From NCBI RefSeq assembly GCF_003664995.1, contig NZ_JFHL01000002.1, forward strand, positions 310,001 to 374,000: 64,000 bases of DNA, written 5' to 3'. The DNA comes from Mesotoga sp. BH458_6_3_2_1. Lineage in GTDB: Bacteria > Thermotogota > Thermotogae > Petrotogales > Kosmotogaceae. The stretch's first letter is position 1. Each line of letters opens with the position of its first letter. Position numbers and translations under genes: made by a program. Shown here piece after piece: positions 7,521 to 16,269 of this stretch. The notes under the pieces are model-generated. The model did no database searches. It was not told the origin of the DNA and worked only from the letters and a program-made list of their open reading frames with translations.

Positions 7521-8177
7521 TTGAGAGTGGTAGGAATTGACGAGGCCGTATCAGCGGTAGCTGACAACTCTTCTGTAATGATAGGAGGATTTTTGGGTTG
7601 TGGTTCTCCAGACAACATAATTCAAGGGATCGTAGAAAGGAAAACTCGGGGTTTGACTGTAATAGCTAATGACACTTCCTTTCCAGACAGAGGGATAGGA
7701 AAGATAGTTGTCGGCAAGTGTGCAGCAAAAGTCATTGTTTCTCACATCGGTACAAATCCGGAGACTCAACGCCAAATGATTGAGGGAGAACTGGATGTGG
7801 AACTTGTTCCCCAGGGCACTCTAGCGGAGAGAATAAGGGCCGGGGGCGTTGGGCTGGGAGGGATTCTTACGCCAACTGGTGTTGGAACCGTGGTTCAAGA
7901 AGGAAAGAGAATTATCGCAGTTGATGGGAAAGATTATCTAATGGAACTGCCGCTCAGAGCTGAGTTTGCACTTGTGAAAGCGAAGAAGGCCGATTACTTC
8001 GGTAATCTGGTCTTCTCTTTAACTGCGAGGAATTTCAATCCACTAATCGTTCTTGCCTGTAACACAGTGATTGTTGAAGTGGAAGAGATTGTGCCTGTCG
8101 GCTCGATCTCTCCAGATGAGATTCATATTCCCGGTGTTCTTGTTGATTATGTTTCAGTAGGGAGTGTCGTCGGATGA
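7521..8177 (+). CDS. CoA-transferase subunit A (AtoD/ScoA-like)
   Basis: This 218-residue protein is the alpha subunit of a family I 3-oxoacid/acyl-CoA transferase. Characteristic blocks are the N-terminal IGGFLGCGSPDNI loop, the LTVIANDT strand, the RIRAGGVGLGGILTPTGVGT segment and GNLVFSLTARNFNP. With subunit B it moves CoA between acids such as acetoacetate, acetate and butyrate. I chose TTG 7521 because AAAGGAGGAG lies 6 nt upstream and the protein then begins at the family's first strand; the in-frame GTG 7497 has no such site. It overlaps subunit B by 4 nt. Confidence 0.88.
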   Translation: MRVVGIDEAVSAVADNSSVMIGGFLGCGSPDNIIQGIVERKTRGLTVIANDTSFPDRGIGKIVVGKCAAKVIVSHIGTNPETQRQMIEGELDVELVPQGTLAERIRAGGVGLGGILTPTGVGTVVQEGKRIIAVDGKDYLMELPLRAEFALVKAKKADYFGNLVFSLTARNFNPLIVLACNTVIVEVEEIVPVGSISPDEIHIPGVLVDYVSVGSVVG

Positions 8178-8827
8178 TTGGTGCAAAAGAACTGATTGCC
8201 AGAAGAATCGCAGCTGAACTACGCGACGGAGATTTGGTAAATCTGGGAATCGGTATACCCACTCTTGTTTCGAACTATTTACCTGCAGGTGTAAGTATAT
8301 ACTTTCAGTCAGAGAACGGTATTGTTGGAATGGGACCAGTTCCGGAAAAAGGGATGGAGAATAGAGACTTGACCAATGCGGGCGGTCAATGTATTACAGC
8401 TCTGCCAGGTTCTGCAATCTTCGACAGCGCGATGTCGTTTTCAATTATAAGGGGCGGACATCTTGACATAACTGTCTTAGGAGGTCTACAAGTTGACGAG
8501 AGAGGGATTCTCGCTAACTGGATGGTGCCCGGCAAGATGGTGCCCGGAATGGGCGGCGCCATGGATCTGGTAACTGGAGCAAAGCGTGTGATAGTTGCAA
8601 TGACCCACACATCGAAGGGAAATCCGAAGATTGTCAGGGAGTGCTCACTTCCTATCACTTCAAACAGACCAGTCGATCTAATAGTGACAGAAATAGCTGT
8701 AATTCAGCCAACTAAGGCAGGACTACTTCTCAGAGAAAAATCTAGAGAAGTTACTGTCGAAGAAATTGTAAAGCTAACAGAAGCACGATTGATAGTCAGC
8801 GATAATCTCAAAGACATTCTTGATTAA
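8174..8827 (+). CDS. CoA-transferase subunit B (AtoA/ScoB-like)
   Basis: A 217-residue beta subunit with the catalytic SENG motif (SENGIVGMGP, about residues 42-51), whose glutamate forms the covalent CoA thioester. It also shows GGHLDITVLGGLQVD and NWMVPGKMVPGMGGAMDL, diagnostic of the family. The ATGA overlap with subunit A indicates translational coupling and equimolar synthesis. Physiological substrate is unknown; in a fermentative anaerobe, acetoacetate or butyrate activation, or amino-acid-derived acyl-CoA conversion, would fit. No clear terminator follows. Confidence 0.9.
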   Translation: MIGAKELIARRIAAELRDGDLVNLGIGIPTLVSNYLPAGVSIYFQSENGIVGMGPVPEKGMENRDLTNAGGQCITALPGSAIFDSAMSFSIIRGGHLDITVLGGLQVDERGILANWMVPGKMVPGMGGAMDLVTGAKRVIVAMTHTSKGNPKIVRECSLPITSNRPVDLIVTEIAVIQPTKAGLLLREKSREVTVEEIVKLTEARLIVSDNLKDILD

Positions 8828-9326
8828 ATGAGCGATTTTCGGAATAACTTGGTTTGTTCCGTCTATAGTAGAAACTCCGGCTGGGATAGTCTTGCTGCAT
8901 GTATTTTTTGGATTTTTTTTTGGTGAATTCGTTGTGCCAATTCTTGAGAGCAAGACATCGATTGTTTACCGATTCCCCTTTGGAATCCAAGTAAATAATT
9001 CCGCAAAGTGCTCTGAAAGGAGTTTTTTTCTCCAAGCCATAAATGGAAGGACTTTAGAGGTTGTAAATTCTACATGTCTAAGATTTTTGATTTGGATTAC
9101 GTACTAGACTGACAAAGAAAATCAGAATATTTGCTCAATAATTACCTATACTTGCCTCAGATAGTTTCTCACTGTCAAAATGAAGCCTAAGAGTATTTCG
9201 AAGAATTGTGGTAAACTTTCTCAGAAAATGCTTTCTGTAAGGGATGCATACTTGAATGTAGTCCCAAACGTCTGTTCTTGCGATTGAAACCTATCACTTA
9301 TTCTATTTTTTTCCAGGAGGTACAAC
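8828..9326. other. Intergenic region without a recognisable gene
   Basis: About 500 bp lie between the CoA-transferase and the exported-protein cassette. An 8-bp hairpin (CGGAATAA with TTTGTTCCG, about 8840-8861) follows the CoA-transferase but has no T-run. A 71-codon open frame at 8892-9107 has a skewed composition, no ribosome-binding site and no family resemblance. I see no RNA gene or clear promoter. Confidence 0.4.
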
Positions 9327-9929
9327 ATGAAGAAGACACTGCTAGTACTTATTGCTTTCTCGATTCTGGCAACTACATCTCTATTTGCACTTATTAGTGG
9401 CGATGCGCCCGTTAAGGGCGAACTACCTTTCCTTCTCACTAACGCTGGCCAGGGTCCCGGTGGAAAGATGGCAAGGCTCTTGATCTGGCAGTCGAAAGCC
9501 ATTGAAGAGACGGACTTTGATTACAACGCAGAGCCATTAAGAGACAATCCCGACGATCTAGTTACAAGAGATTACAAAATGCTGTTCGTAATAATTGGAT
9601 CTTCTGCGAAAGGCCTCGGAGCCTCAGGTATAACGATAGAGGAGGAAATCTCACGCTTGAACAAGATGATCGCCGAGGCAAAGGAATTGGGGCTCTACAT
9701 AATTGCGGCACATATCGAGGGTAAAGAGAGAAGAGGAAATCCGGGAAGCGCTGACGAGCAGTCAATTGATGCTATTGCTCCCTATGCTGATTACCTAATA
9801 GTAGTGAAGAGCGGTAATCTCGATGGTAAATTCACGAAAATTGCTCAGGAAAACAATGTTCCTCTTACCTTGATTGACAACACAATTGACTTCATGGAAG
9901 TCATCAAGCAGATGTTCAAGAGCGAATAG
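9327..9929 (+). CDS. Exported protein, possibly DUF6305 family
   Basis: A 200-residue protein with a clear signal peptide (Lys-Lys start, hydrophobic core to about residue 20), followed by an alpha/beta domain that reads like alternating strands and helices (LPFLLTNAGQGPGGKMARLL, MLFVIIGSSAKGLGASG, LYIIAAHIEGKERRG, DYLIVVKSGNLDGKF). The LLTNAGQ-type start suggests DUF6305, but I cannot confirm this. Function is unknown. It begins behind CAGGAGG and is the first gene of a cassette with a permease and exported peptidases, so an extracytoplasmic solute-binding or accessory role is a reasonable guess. Confidence 0.6.
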   Translation: MKKTLLVLIAFSILATTSLFALISGDAPVKGELPFLLTNAGQGPGGKMARLLIWQSKAIEETDFDYNAEPLRDNPDDLVTRDYKMLFVIIGSSAKGLGASGITIEEEISRLNKMIAEAKELGLYIIAAHIEGKERRGNPGSADEQSIDAIAPYADYLIVVKSGNLDGKFTKIAQENNVPLTLIDNTIDFMEVIKQMFKSE

Positions 9930-9979
9930 GCGAGTGAGCGACGGTGAAAATGATTTCGCTACTTTCGGGGGGAGTCTAG

Positions 9980-11281
9980 ATGTATCTTGAAACGACAATA
10001 GTGGCAATTGTTATGGTTGCAACCTTTGCAATAGCTAGCTGGAAGCTCAAGTCGCCTGAAATCTCGATGGTAATTACAGCCATTGTAGGTGCACTTGTGG
10101 GCGGGTTTGGTTTCCCCTCCAGACTACTTGTAGAGGGCATGTTTACTTATTTTGACGTTGGCCTCGTATTCTTGACGGCCTCGGTCTTCATTAACATCTA
10201 TTCCGAGACCGGAGCAATGAACGCTCTCGTTCGCTGGATAGTGAAGAAATTCTACGACAGAAAATGGTTCATGCTTGTTCTTCTTGGAATACTGTTGATT
10301 ATTCCGGGTGCACTGACTGGAGCGGGCAGTGTGTCCATATTTGTGGTTGGCGGTTTGGTGGCCTCCGTAATGAACTATATGGGGTTCTCTAAGAAGAGAG
10401 TCGCAGCTTTCATTTATCTGTTCGCTATGCTTGCCGCAGTTGCTCCGCCAATAAATCTCTGGGCGATGCTGATGGCCGCTCAGGCGAACATGCCGTATGT
10501 TGGTTTTAATGTAGTACTGCTTGTACCTATAGTAATAATTGCTTTGTTTACTATTCTCTACACTGGGTTCAGCAAGACACCTTCGAGGAAATCAAAGGAA
10601 GAGATACTTAAGGAGCTTCCAGAGCCGCTGACAGGGATGAATTGGGGTAAGATTCTTCTCCCGTTTGCCGCTCTAATTGTGATAATCCTCCTGATGCAAT
10701 ACGCTGCATTCAATATACCTGTCATTGGATTGCCACTTACTTTCCTAATCTGTGCTTTCGTGGCAGTCATGATGGATCGCGATCGCTTGAAGATCCGGAG
10801 ATGGTATGGAGTCATGTTGAAGACCGTCGATCAGGTTTTCCCGCTTCTTGCTACCGTAATTAGCGTTGGAGTGCTTGTGAATATAATGACGGCAACGGGA
10901 GTGAAAGGTCTTCTGGCAATAACCTTTATTACTCTTCCGATGGCATTCATCTATATCACGGCTTTGGTTTTCGCCCCGTTTGCTCAAGGAGCGCTTAGTT
11001 ATGGAAGCGCGATTATTCTTGGTACGCCGATAATATTTCTTTTCAACTCGATGGGACTGAATGTCACTGTGACTGCTGCTGCGCTCAGTTTTCTATTCCC
11101 CCTTGGTGACTGCTTGCCACCTTCTCGAATCGTTGGAAGGCTTACGGTTGAAACGGTGGGTTACGAAGGGAGCTATATGTCTTTTCTGAAAGCAATAGCA
11201 ATTCCATGGCTGTTCATGGGTGCAGTTGGCTTGTTGATGCTAATCTTCCCAAACCAGCTAGATTTCCTTGTGGTTTATTGA
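9980..11281 (+). CDS. DctM-like / ion-transporter superfamily permease
   Basis: A 433-residue polytopic membrane protein with about eleven helices. Glycine- and proline-rich re-entrant-loop motifs in both halves (IIPGALTGAGSVSIF and AAVAPPINLWAM; PFAQGALSYGSAIILGTPIIF and PLGDCLPPSR) resemble the TRAP transporter large permease and other ion-transporter superfamily members. It probably imports an organic anion by Na+ symport. There is no canonical DctP binding protein; instead a DUF6305-like exported protein precedes it and a tiny two-helix protein follows, so it is not a standard TRAP system. A GGGGGGAG site precedes ATG 9980. Confidence 0.7.
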   Translation: MYLETTIVAIVMVATFAIASWKLKSPEISMVITAIVGALVGGFGFPSRLLVEGMFTYFDVGLVFLTASVFINIYSETGAMNALVRWIVKKFYDRKWFMLVLLGILLIIPGALTGAGSVSIFVVGGLVASVMNYMGFSKKRVAAFIYLFAMLAAVAPPINLWAMLMAAQANMPYVGFNVVLLVPIVIIALFTILYTGFSKTPSRKSKEEILKELPEPLTGMNWGKILLPFAALIVIILLMQYAAFNIPVIGLPLTFLICAFVAVMMDRDRLKIRRWYGVMLKTVDQVFPLLATVISVGVLVNIMTATGVKGLLAITFITLPMAFIYITALVFAPFAQGALSYGSAIILGTPIIFLFNSMGLNVTVTAAALSFLFPLGDCLPPSRIVGRLTVETVGYEGSYMSFLKAIAIPWLFMGAVGLLMLIFPNQLDFLVVY

Positions 11282-11294
11282 TGGGGGTGAGATG

Positions 11295-11471
11295 ATGCTA
11301 ATTTTTCTTGACACAGTGATTTATTACCTTTATTTCATAATGACCGGTGTTTTTGCCCTTCTGCTTCTTAGGAATCTGTTCAAACGCGAGAGAAGAAAGG
11401 GCTGGGTTTACGACATTGTCTATTCTTATGTAATAATGACTTTTATCCTCCGGATAATTGGGATCAAGTGA
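11295..11471 (+). CDS. Small two-helix membrane protein
   Basis: A 58-residue protein with two hydrophobic segments (about residues 2-23 and 39-55) separated by a very basic loop containing RNLFKRERRKG. A GGGGGTGAG site lies 4-5 nt before ATG 11295; ATG 11292 is the alternative. It sits tightly between a DctM-like permease and an exported peptidase, a position that suggests a small accessory subunit of the permease, analogous to but much smaller than DctQ. No family recognised. Confidence 0.65.
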   Translation: MLIFLDTVIYYLYFIMTGVFALLLLRNLFKRERRKGWVYDIVYSYVIMTFILRIIGIK

Positions 11472-11484
11472 GGGGTTGAATGAT

Positions 11485-12678
11485 ATGAAGAATTCAATCA
11501 GTCTAAAAATTCTCTTTCTTGTCCTCTCAGGTATTCTAGGGATTCTCGGTGGAGTCGAGTTCTGGGAGCTTCGACATTACAAAGAGACTGTAGTTGTCTC
11601 TGAAGACTTCACCGAAAAGATAATGTTGAGTGAATACCTTCCAAGCCTGAAGGGCACCTGGGGTGATACTCCCATATACATATATGATTCAGGAGTTCCC
11701 GGAGGATCAATGCTCATTCTTGGGGGAACTCATCCGTATGAGCCGATTACTACGGTTGCCGCTTACGTGATAATGGAGAACATTGATGTTGAAAGCGGAA
11801 AAGTCTACATTATTCCTCATGCAAATATGAGTGCATCGACCCTTGGAATGCTGGGCAATGCTTATCCCAAGTACTTCTCAGTTGAGACGCCTTGGGGAGA
11901 GCAGAAATACAGAATCGGAGACAGAGGTACGAATCCCCTAGATCAGTGGCCCGATCCATTCACATACGTTCACTATCCATCGGGTCAGAATCTCGCCTAC
12001 CAGGACATCAGAAACCTAAACAGAACCTTCCCGGGGCGAGAAAACGGTACTCTTACTGAAAGGATATCGTTCGCAATTATGGAACTAATCAGAAACGAGA
12101 ATATCGACATCTTCTTTGATTACCATGAAGCTTCCCTGATGTACCCGGTTGTGAGCACTTACGTTGCGCACGATGATTCGATGGACATTGGAATGATGGC
12201 AGCAATGATGCTTAGCGCCACACAGTTTCCCATGAAGATTGAAGCCTCGCCGAAGAACCTGAGGGGCTTGACTCACAGAGAAGTTGGAGATTTCAGCGAT
12301 ACACTTGCTTTGCTAATGGAGACACCTGAGCCCTTTATCGACAGAGTGGTTGGGAAGATGACAGAAGACCTCATGGTTGAAGGTATCGATGAATTCCTTC
12401 AGACTGCCGCGGAAAAGGGTCTTCTTTACTGTGACTACGACATCAAAGAAGGGTTCCAGGATGCACTAGGAAACACAATTATTGGAGCTCCTCTTGACTA
12501 CAGAGTCGGGAGGCATCTATCTGGAACTCTGGAGGCCATCAACTGGCTAAATCAATTCTTCCCGGAAAAGGCGATGAGTGTTTCGTTCCCCGGATACGCC
12601 GAAATCATGGAAAACGGTACTGGGAAATACCTTCACGATCCATCGCAAGCAGATAAATCTAGAGTATTTGAAAACTGA
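11485..12678 (+). CDS. Exported M14/AstE-AspA-type zinc hydrolase
   Basis: A 397-residue protein with an N-terminal signal sequence or anchor (hydrophobic to about residue 25) and a succinylglutamate desuccinylase/aspartoacylase-type zinc carboxypeptidase domain. Zinc ligands can be read as His and Glu of GGTHPYEP (near residue 77) and the His of FDYHEA (near residue 217), with a late Glu in METPEP as possible catalytic base. Such enzymes cleave an acyl or C-terminal residue from amino acids. Acting outside the membrane next to exported dipeptidases, it could trim acyl-amino acids or peptides before uptake. ATG 11485 is chosen behind AGGGG; a TTG at 11476 is possible. Confidence 0.75.
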   Translation: MKNSISLKILFLVLSGILGILGGVEFWELRHYKETVVVSEDFTEKIMLSEYLPSLKGTWGDTPIYIYDSGVPGGSMLILGGTHPYEPITTVAAYVIMENIDVESGKVYIIPHANMSASTLGMLGNAYPKYFSVETPWGEQKYRIGDRGTNPLDQWPDPFTYVHYPSGQNLAYQDIRNLNRTFPGRENGTLTERISFAIMELIRNENIDIFFDYHEASLMYPVVSTYVAHDDSMDIGMMAAMMLSATQFPMKIEASPKNLRGLTHREVGDFSDTLALLMETPEPFIDRVVGKMTEDLMVEGIDEFLQTAAEKGLLYCDYDIKEGFQDALGNTIIGAPLDYRVGRHLSGTLEAINWLNQFFPEKAMSVSFPGYAEIMENGTGKYLHDPSQADKSRVFEN

Positions 12679-12732
12679 GGTCAGAACGGCGATTCAGGAA
12701 ACACGGTTCCACAATCCGAAAGGGGGTAGGAT

Positions 12733-14295
12733 ATGGGAATTAAGGTAAGAAGACTTTTGGCTGTGGCAGTAGTAATCACGCTAAGTGGATTGGCGCTTGC
12801 ATGTACTATCTTTGGTGTGGGTAAAGATGCAATGGCGGATGGCTCTACAGTAATTACGCACAACGACGATTCTACATCTGCAGATTTCCGTCTATGGATC
12901 ATTCCGGCAATGGATTGGCCGGAAGGTTCGATGAGAGATATCGTAATCAACTCGCACAACTACATCGATTACGGGGACTATCCTAATGTCGAGATTGGCG
13001 ACAGAGGGGTTCTAGTCGGACAAATCCCGCAGGTTGAGCACACCTATGCGTACTTCCATTCCAGATATTCATTCATAAACGAAATGGGAGTGGCAATGGG
13101 AGAATCCACCGCGGGTTGTAGGAGAGAGTTAAGAGATACCCTAGGGATGATCGACTGTTGGACAGCACAAGATATCGCGCTCGAAAGAGCAACGACGGCA
13201 AGAGAGGCCGTCCGAATAATGGGAGATCTTGTCGAGAATTACGGTTGGTATGGTTCGGGTGAAATCATCAACGTGACTGACGGAAACGAGGTCTGGATAG
13301 CCGAGTTCTATGGACGCGATCTTTGGGTTGCGGTAAGAATGCCCGATGATTGTGTATTTGTTGGGGCAAATACAATGAGAATCCGCGATGTTGATTTCGA
13401 AGATGCGGAAAACGTTATGTATGCTCCGAACCTCATCTCCTATGCAGTTGAGCAAGGATGGTACGATCCCAATTCAGGCGAACCCTTCAGGCCTGCAGAC
13501 GTCTATGCGCCTCGAACGAGCATGAACATCAGAGAGTGGAGAGCTCTTAGCTGGTTTGCGCCTTCACTTGGCCTTGAATACGGTCAGGTACATTACCCAC
13601 TTTGGGTCAAGCCAGACAAAAAGCTTACTGTCTTTGACATCTTTACTATTTCGGGCGATTGGTACGAAGGAACTGAATTCGATCTTACGAAAGGAATTGG
13701 CGCTGGACCATTTGGCGATCCATTTGCAAGCTACAGAGTGGGAGGAAGGCAGAGACCCATAGGTATTTACCTGAGTTGTTACGTACAGATTAGTCAAATC
13801 AAGAACTGGTTGCCACCGGAAATTGGATCCGTAGTGTGGTTTGGTTACGGTGGAGGCGGGACACAGTATCACACACCTCTTTGGCCAGCAATGGCAGAGC
13901 TCCCTGAATTCTATCAAGTTGGATCAAGATATGAAGACTTCAGGCGGGATTCAGGTTGGTGGACCAGCACCTATGTGCAGGAAATGACGAGGCTAAGATT
14001 CAGTGATGCGATTGTTGATCTCAGGAACTTCAGAGATCCAAAGATGAAGGTTGTGTATGAAACAGTGCCAACCCTTCAGGAATACGCCGCAGAAATTTAC
14101 AAGACCGATAAGGATGCCGCACTTGCAATCATAAGTGATTATGCGTACAACACAGCGGTTGCGTGGCAGGCCGACTGGCTAAAGTTCGGAGATTATTTGG
14201 TGGGCAATTACTGTGCAGACAGGATTAACTTCGGGACAGGTTTGCCTAAAGAGTGGGGAGAAGTCCTAGACTCCTTGAATAACCAGGATTCCTAA
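12733..14295 (+). CDS. Exported C69 family dipeptidase, copy 1
   Basis: A 520-residue peptidase of family C69 (formerly U34; PepD type), an Ntn hydrolase that cleaves dipeptides. The nucleophile is Cys24 in LALACTIFGVGKDAMADGS. It lies exactly after a signal peptide whose end reads Ala-Leu-Ala, a signal peptidase I site, so export itself would expose the N-terminal cysteine. Conserved family blocks follow (ITHNDDS, MGESTAGC, MIDCWTAQDIALERA). A GGGGGTAGG site precedes ATG 12733. It is a tandem paralogue of the next gene, very similar at DNA level in the 5' third. Confidence 0.88.
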   Translation: MGIKVRRLLAVAVVITLSGLALACTIFGVGKDAMADGSTVITHNDDSTSADFRLWIIPAMDWPEGSMRDIVINSHNYIDYGDYPNVEIGDRGVLVGQIPQVEHTYAYFHSRYSFINEMGVAMGESTAGCRRELRDTLGMIDCWTAQDIALERATTAREAVRIMGDLVENYGWYGSGEIINVTDGNEVWIAEFYGRDLWVAVRMPDDCVFVGANTMRIRDVDFEDAENVMYAPNLISYAVEQGWYDPNSGEPFRPADVYAPRTSMNIREWRALSWFAPSLGLEYGQVHYPLWVKPDKKLTVFDIFTISGDWYEGTEFDLTKGIGAGPFGDPFASYRVGGRQRPIGIYLSCYVQISQIKNWLPPEIGSVVWFGYGGGGTQYHTPLWPAMAELPEFYQVGSRYEDFRRDSGWWTSTYVQEMTRLRFSDAIVDLRNFRDPKMKVVYETVPTLQEYAAEIYKTDKDAALAIISDYAYNTAVAWQADWLKFGDYLVGNYCADRINFGTGLPKEWGEVLDSLNNQDS

Positions 14296-14409
14296 GGATC
14301 TTCGACTAACTTGCATTTCATCTGGGAGGTGGGATCAGAGTCAGATTACTGAAGCTGTAAAGTTCTTTCAGCAACAACAAATTTATTCTAGTTGGGGTGA
14401 TGTACTTTT

Positions 14410-16023
14410 ATGAAGAAAGCAATAATAGTCCTGATTGTGGCACTTATTACTTTAGGAAGCAGCGCCGTAGCGTGTACAATCCTTGGTGTTGGTAAGGATG
14501 CAATGGTTGACGGAACTACCATAATTACACACAACGATGACTCCACAAGCGCCGATTTCCGTCTGTGGATCATTCCGGCGATGGATTGGCCTGAAGGTTC
14601 CATGAGAGACATCGTTCTCGATTCCCACAATTACATCGATTACGGCAATTACCCGGAAGTCAATATTGGTACAAGGGGCACTCTTATAGCACAGATTCCT
14701 CAGGTTGCCCATACTTACCAGTACTTCCACTCGAGATACTCCTTCATGAATGAAAAGGGAGTTGCAGTAAGTGAGTCGACATTCAGCATCGACACTAGCA
14801 CAGACTACGGCAAGGAAGTGAGAAAGGTTCTCTGGACAGACAGCATGGGAATCATCGACTGCTGGACCGCCCAGGACATAGCTCTTGAGAGAGCGGCAAC
14901 TGCAAGAGAGGCCGTAAGAGTCATGGGAGACCTTGTCGAGCAGTACGGATGGAGCACTGTTGGTGGCGGCGGAGAGACGATGACCGTTGCCGACGGTGAA
15001 GAGTGCTGGATTGTTGAGTTTTACGGAAGAGATATCTGGGTTGGCGTAAGAATTCCTAGCGATCACTTCACAGTTGCTGCGAACAGAGCAAGGATCATGG
15101 AAGTCGATTTCGAAGATACTGACAACGTAATGGCTTCTCCAAACATCGTGTCCTTTGCTGTTGAGCAGGGCTGGTACGATCCCAATTCCGGCAAACCCTT
15201 CAATGTCGCCGAAATCTATGCTCCAAATGACAACCTTTACGCTACAAGAAGAGAGTGGAGAGCATTTGATCTAGTGGCTCCATCACTGGGTCTAAGCCCA
15301 CACGATGTAAGATTCCCTCTTTCTGTCAAGCCTGACAGACTGCTTACGGTTCACGATATTTTCACTATCAAAGGCGATTACTATCAGGGAACGGATTACG
15401 ATCTTACTGTAGGACTTGCCGCCGGACCCTGGGGCGACCCTCTCAGATATGCAAATTCAGGCAGGACCGGCTCCTGGGAGAGAAGCATAAACATGCACAG
15501 AACTTGCTACGTTCACATCGGCCAGACAAATTCTGCCTACGCGGAGCCTTTCAGAGGCATTTCCTGGTACGGCTACGGCGCACCTGATACAGCTTACATC
15601 GTTCCTCTTTGGCCTATCATGAGAGAGCTTCCGAAGTTCTACGAAACTGGAAGCAGGTATGAAGAGTTCAGAAGAGACTCCGGCTGGTGGGTCAGTTCCT
15701 ACGTGCAGCAGATGGCTGAACTCCATTACAACCTGGCAATTGAGGATATCAGGAATTACAGAAATCCGAAGTTGGAGGTTCTATACAAGGTTACTCCAAA
15801 AATGCTCGAACTGGCAACAGAGATGTACGAAACAGATCCCGAAGCAGCAATCGATCTTGTTTCAAATTACGCTTTCATGAATGCCGTAGCGTGGTTTGAA
15901 GAATGGAAACTGCTTGGAGACAGACTTCTTGGAAACTATGCTCTCGGATATGTTAATTTCAGGTCATCTCCATATCCCGATTGGTGGAACGAGGCAATCG
16001 GTTACGGGTTCCCTGAAAGATAA
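14410..16023 (+). CDS. Exported C69 family dipeptidase, copy 2
   Basis: This 537-residue C69 dipeptidase closely resembles the preceding gene through its length. Catalytic Cys22 follows a signal peptide ending Ala-Val-Ala, again a signal peptidase I site that would unmask the nucleophile. Relative to copy 1 it carries a longer loop near residue 120 (after SESTF) before the shared IIDCWTAQDIALERA block. The start ATG 14410 has GGGGTGATG at about 8 nt. A strong terminator follows, closing the cassette that starts at 9327. The two copies may have diverged in dipeptide specificity. Confidence 0.9.
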   Translation: MKKAIIVLIVALITLGSSAVACTILGVGKDAMVDGTTIITHNDDSTSADFRLWIIPAMDWPEGSMRDIVLDSHNYIDYGNYPEVNIGTRGTLIAQIPQVAHTYQYFHSRYSFMNEKGVAVSESTFSIDTSTDYGKEVRKVLWTDSMGIIDCWTAQDIALERAATAREAVRVMGDLVEQYGWSTVGGGGETMTVADGEECWIVEFYGRDIWVGVRIPSDHFTVAANRARIMEVDFEDTDNVMASPNIVSFAVEQGWYDPNSGKPFNVAEIYAPNDNLYATRREWRAFDLVAPSLGLSPHDVRFPLSVKPDRLLTVHDIFTIKGDYYQGTDYDLTVGLAAGPWGDPLRYANSGRTGSWERSINMHRTCYVHIGQTNSAYAEPFRGISWYGYGAPDTAYIVPLWPIMRELPKFYETGSRYEEFRRDSGWWVSSYVQQMAELHYNLAIEDIRNYRNPKLEVLYKVTPKMLELATEMYETDPEAAIDLVSNYAFMNAVAWFEEWKLLGDRLLGNYALGYVNFRSSPYPDWWNEAIGYGFPER

Positions 16024-16036
16024 ACGATTTTGATTC

Positions 16037-16064
16037 AAAAGCGGCCCTTGCGGCCGCTTTTTTT
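16037..16064 (+). terminator. Intrinsic terminator closing the peptidase cassette
   Basis: AAAAGCGGCC pairs with GGCCGCTTTT around the loop CTTGC and continues into a T-run. Confidence 0.9.
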
Positions 16065-16269
16065 GTCATGTTCCCAGACCACTATTAATCTCTGCTTTAT
16101 TAGCGACAAGAGTTTTCAGACTTCATTTTCGGGTTGAAGAGACACCTGATTGCCTCTGCAATTGATATAAAAAGAGTTTTTCGAAAATGACTCTCTTCCT
16201 GTACAAAAGTGGCCGAACTTGTGATAACATCTCTCAGTATGGAAGTCAAACTGGAAAGGAGTGGCAAAG

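Noticed and set aside
8892-9107. A 71-codon plus-strand open frame in the 8.8-9.3 kb gap
   Set aside because: Phenylalanine-rich, low complexity, no ribosome-binding site and no resemblance to known families.
14452-15066. A 204-codon open frame on the minus strand within the second C69 dipeptidase
   Set aside because: It is antisense to a well-supported gene, has no family resemblance and no ribosome-binding site; it results from codon composition.
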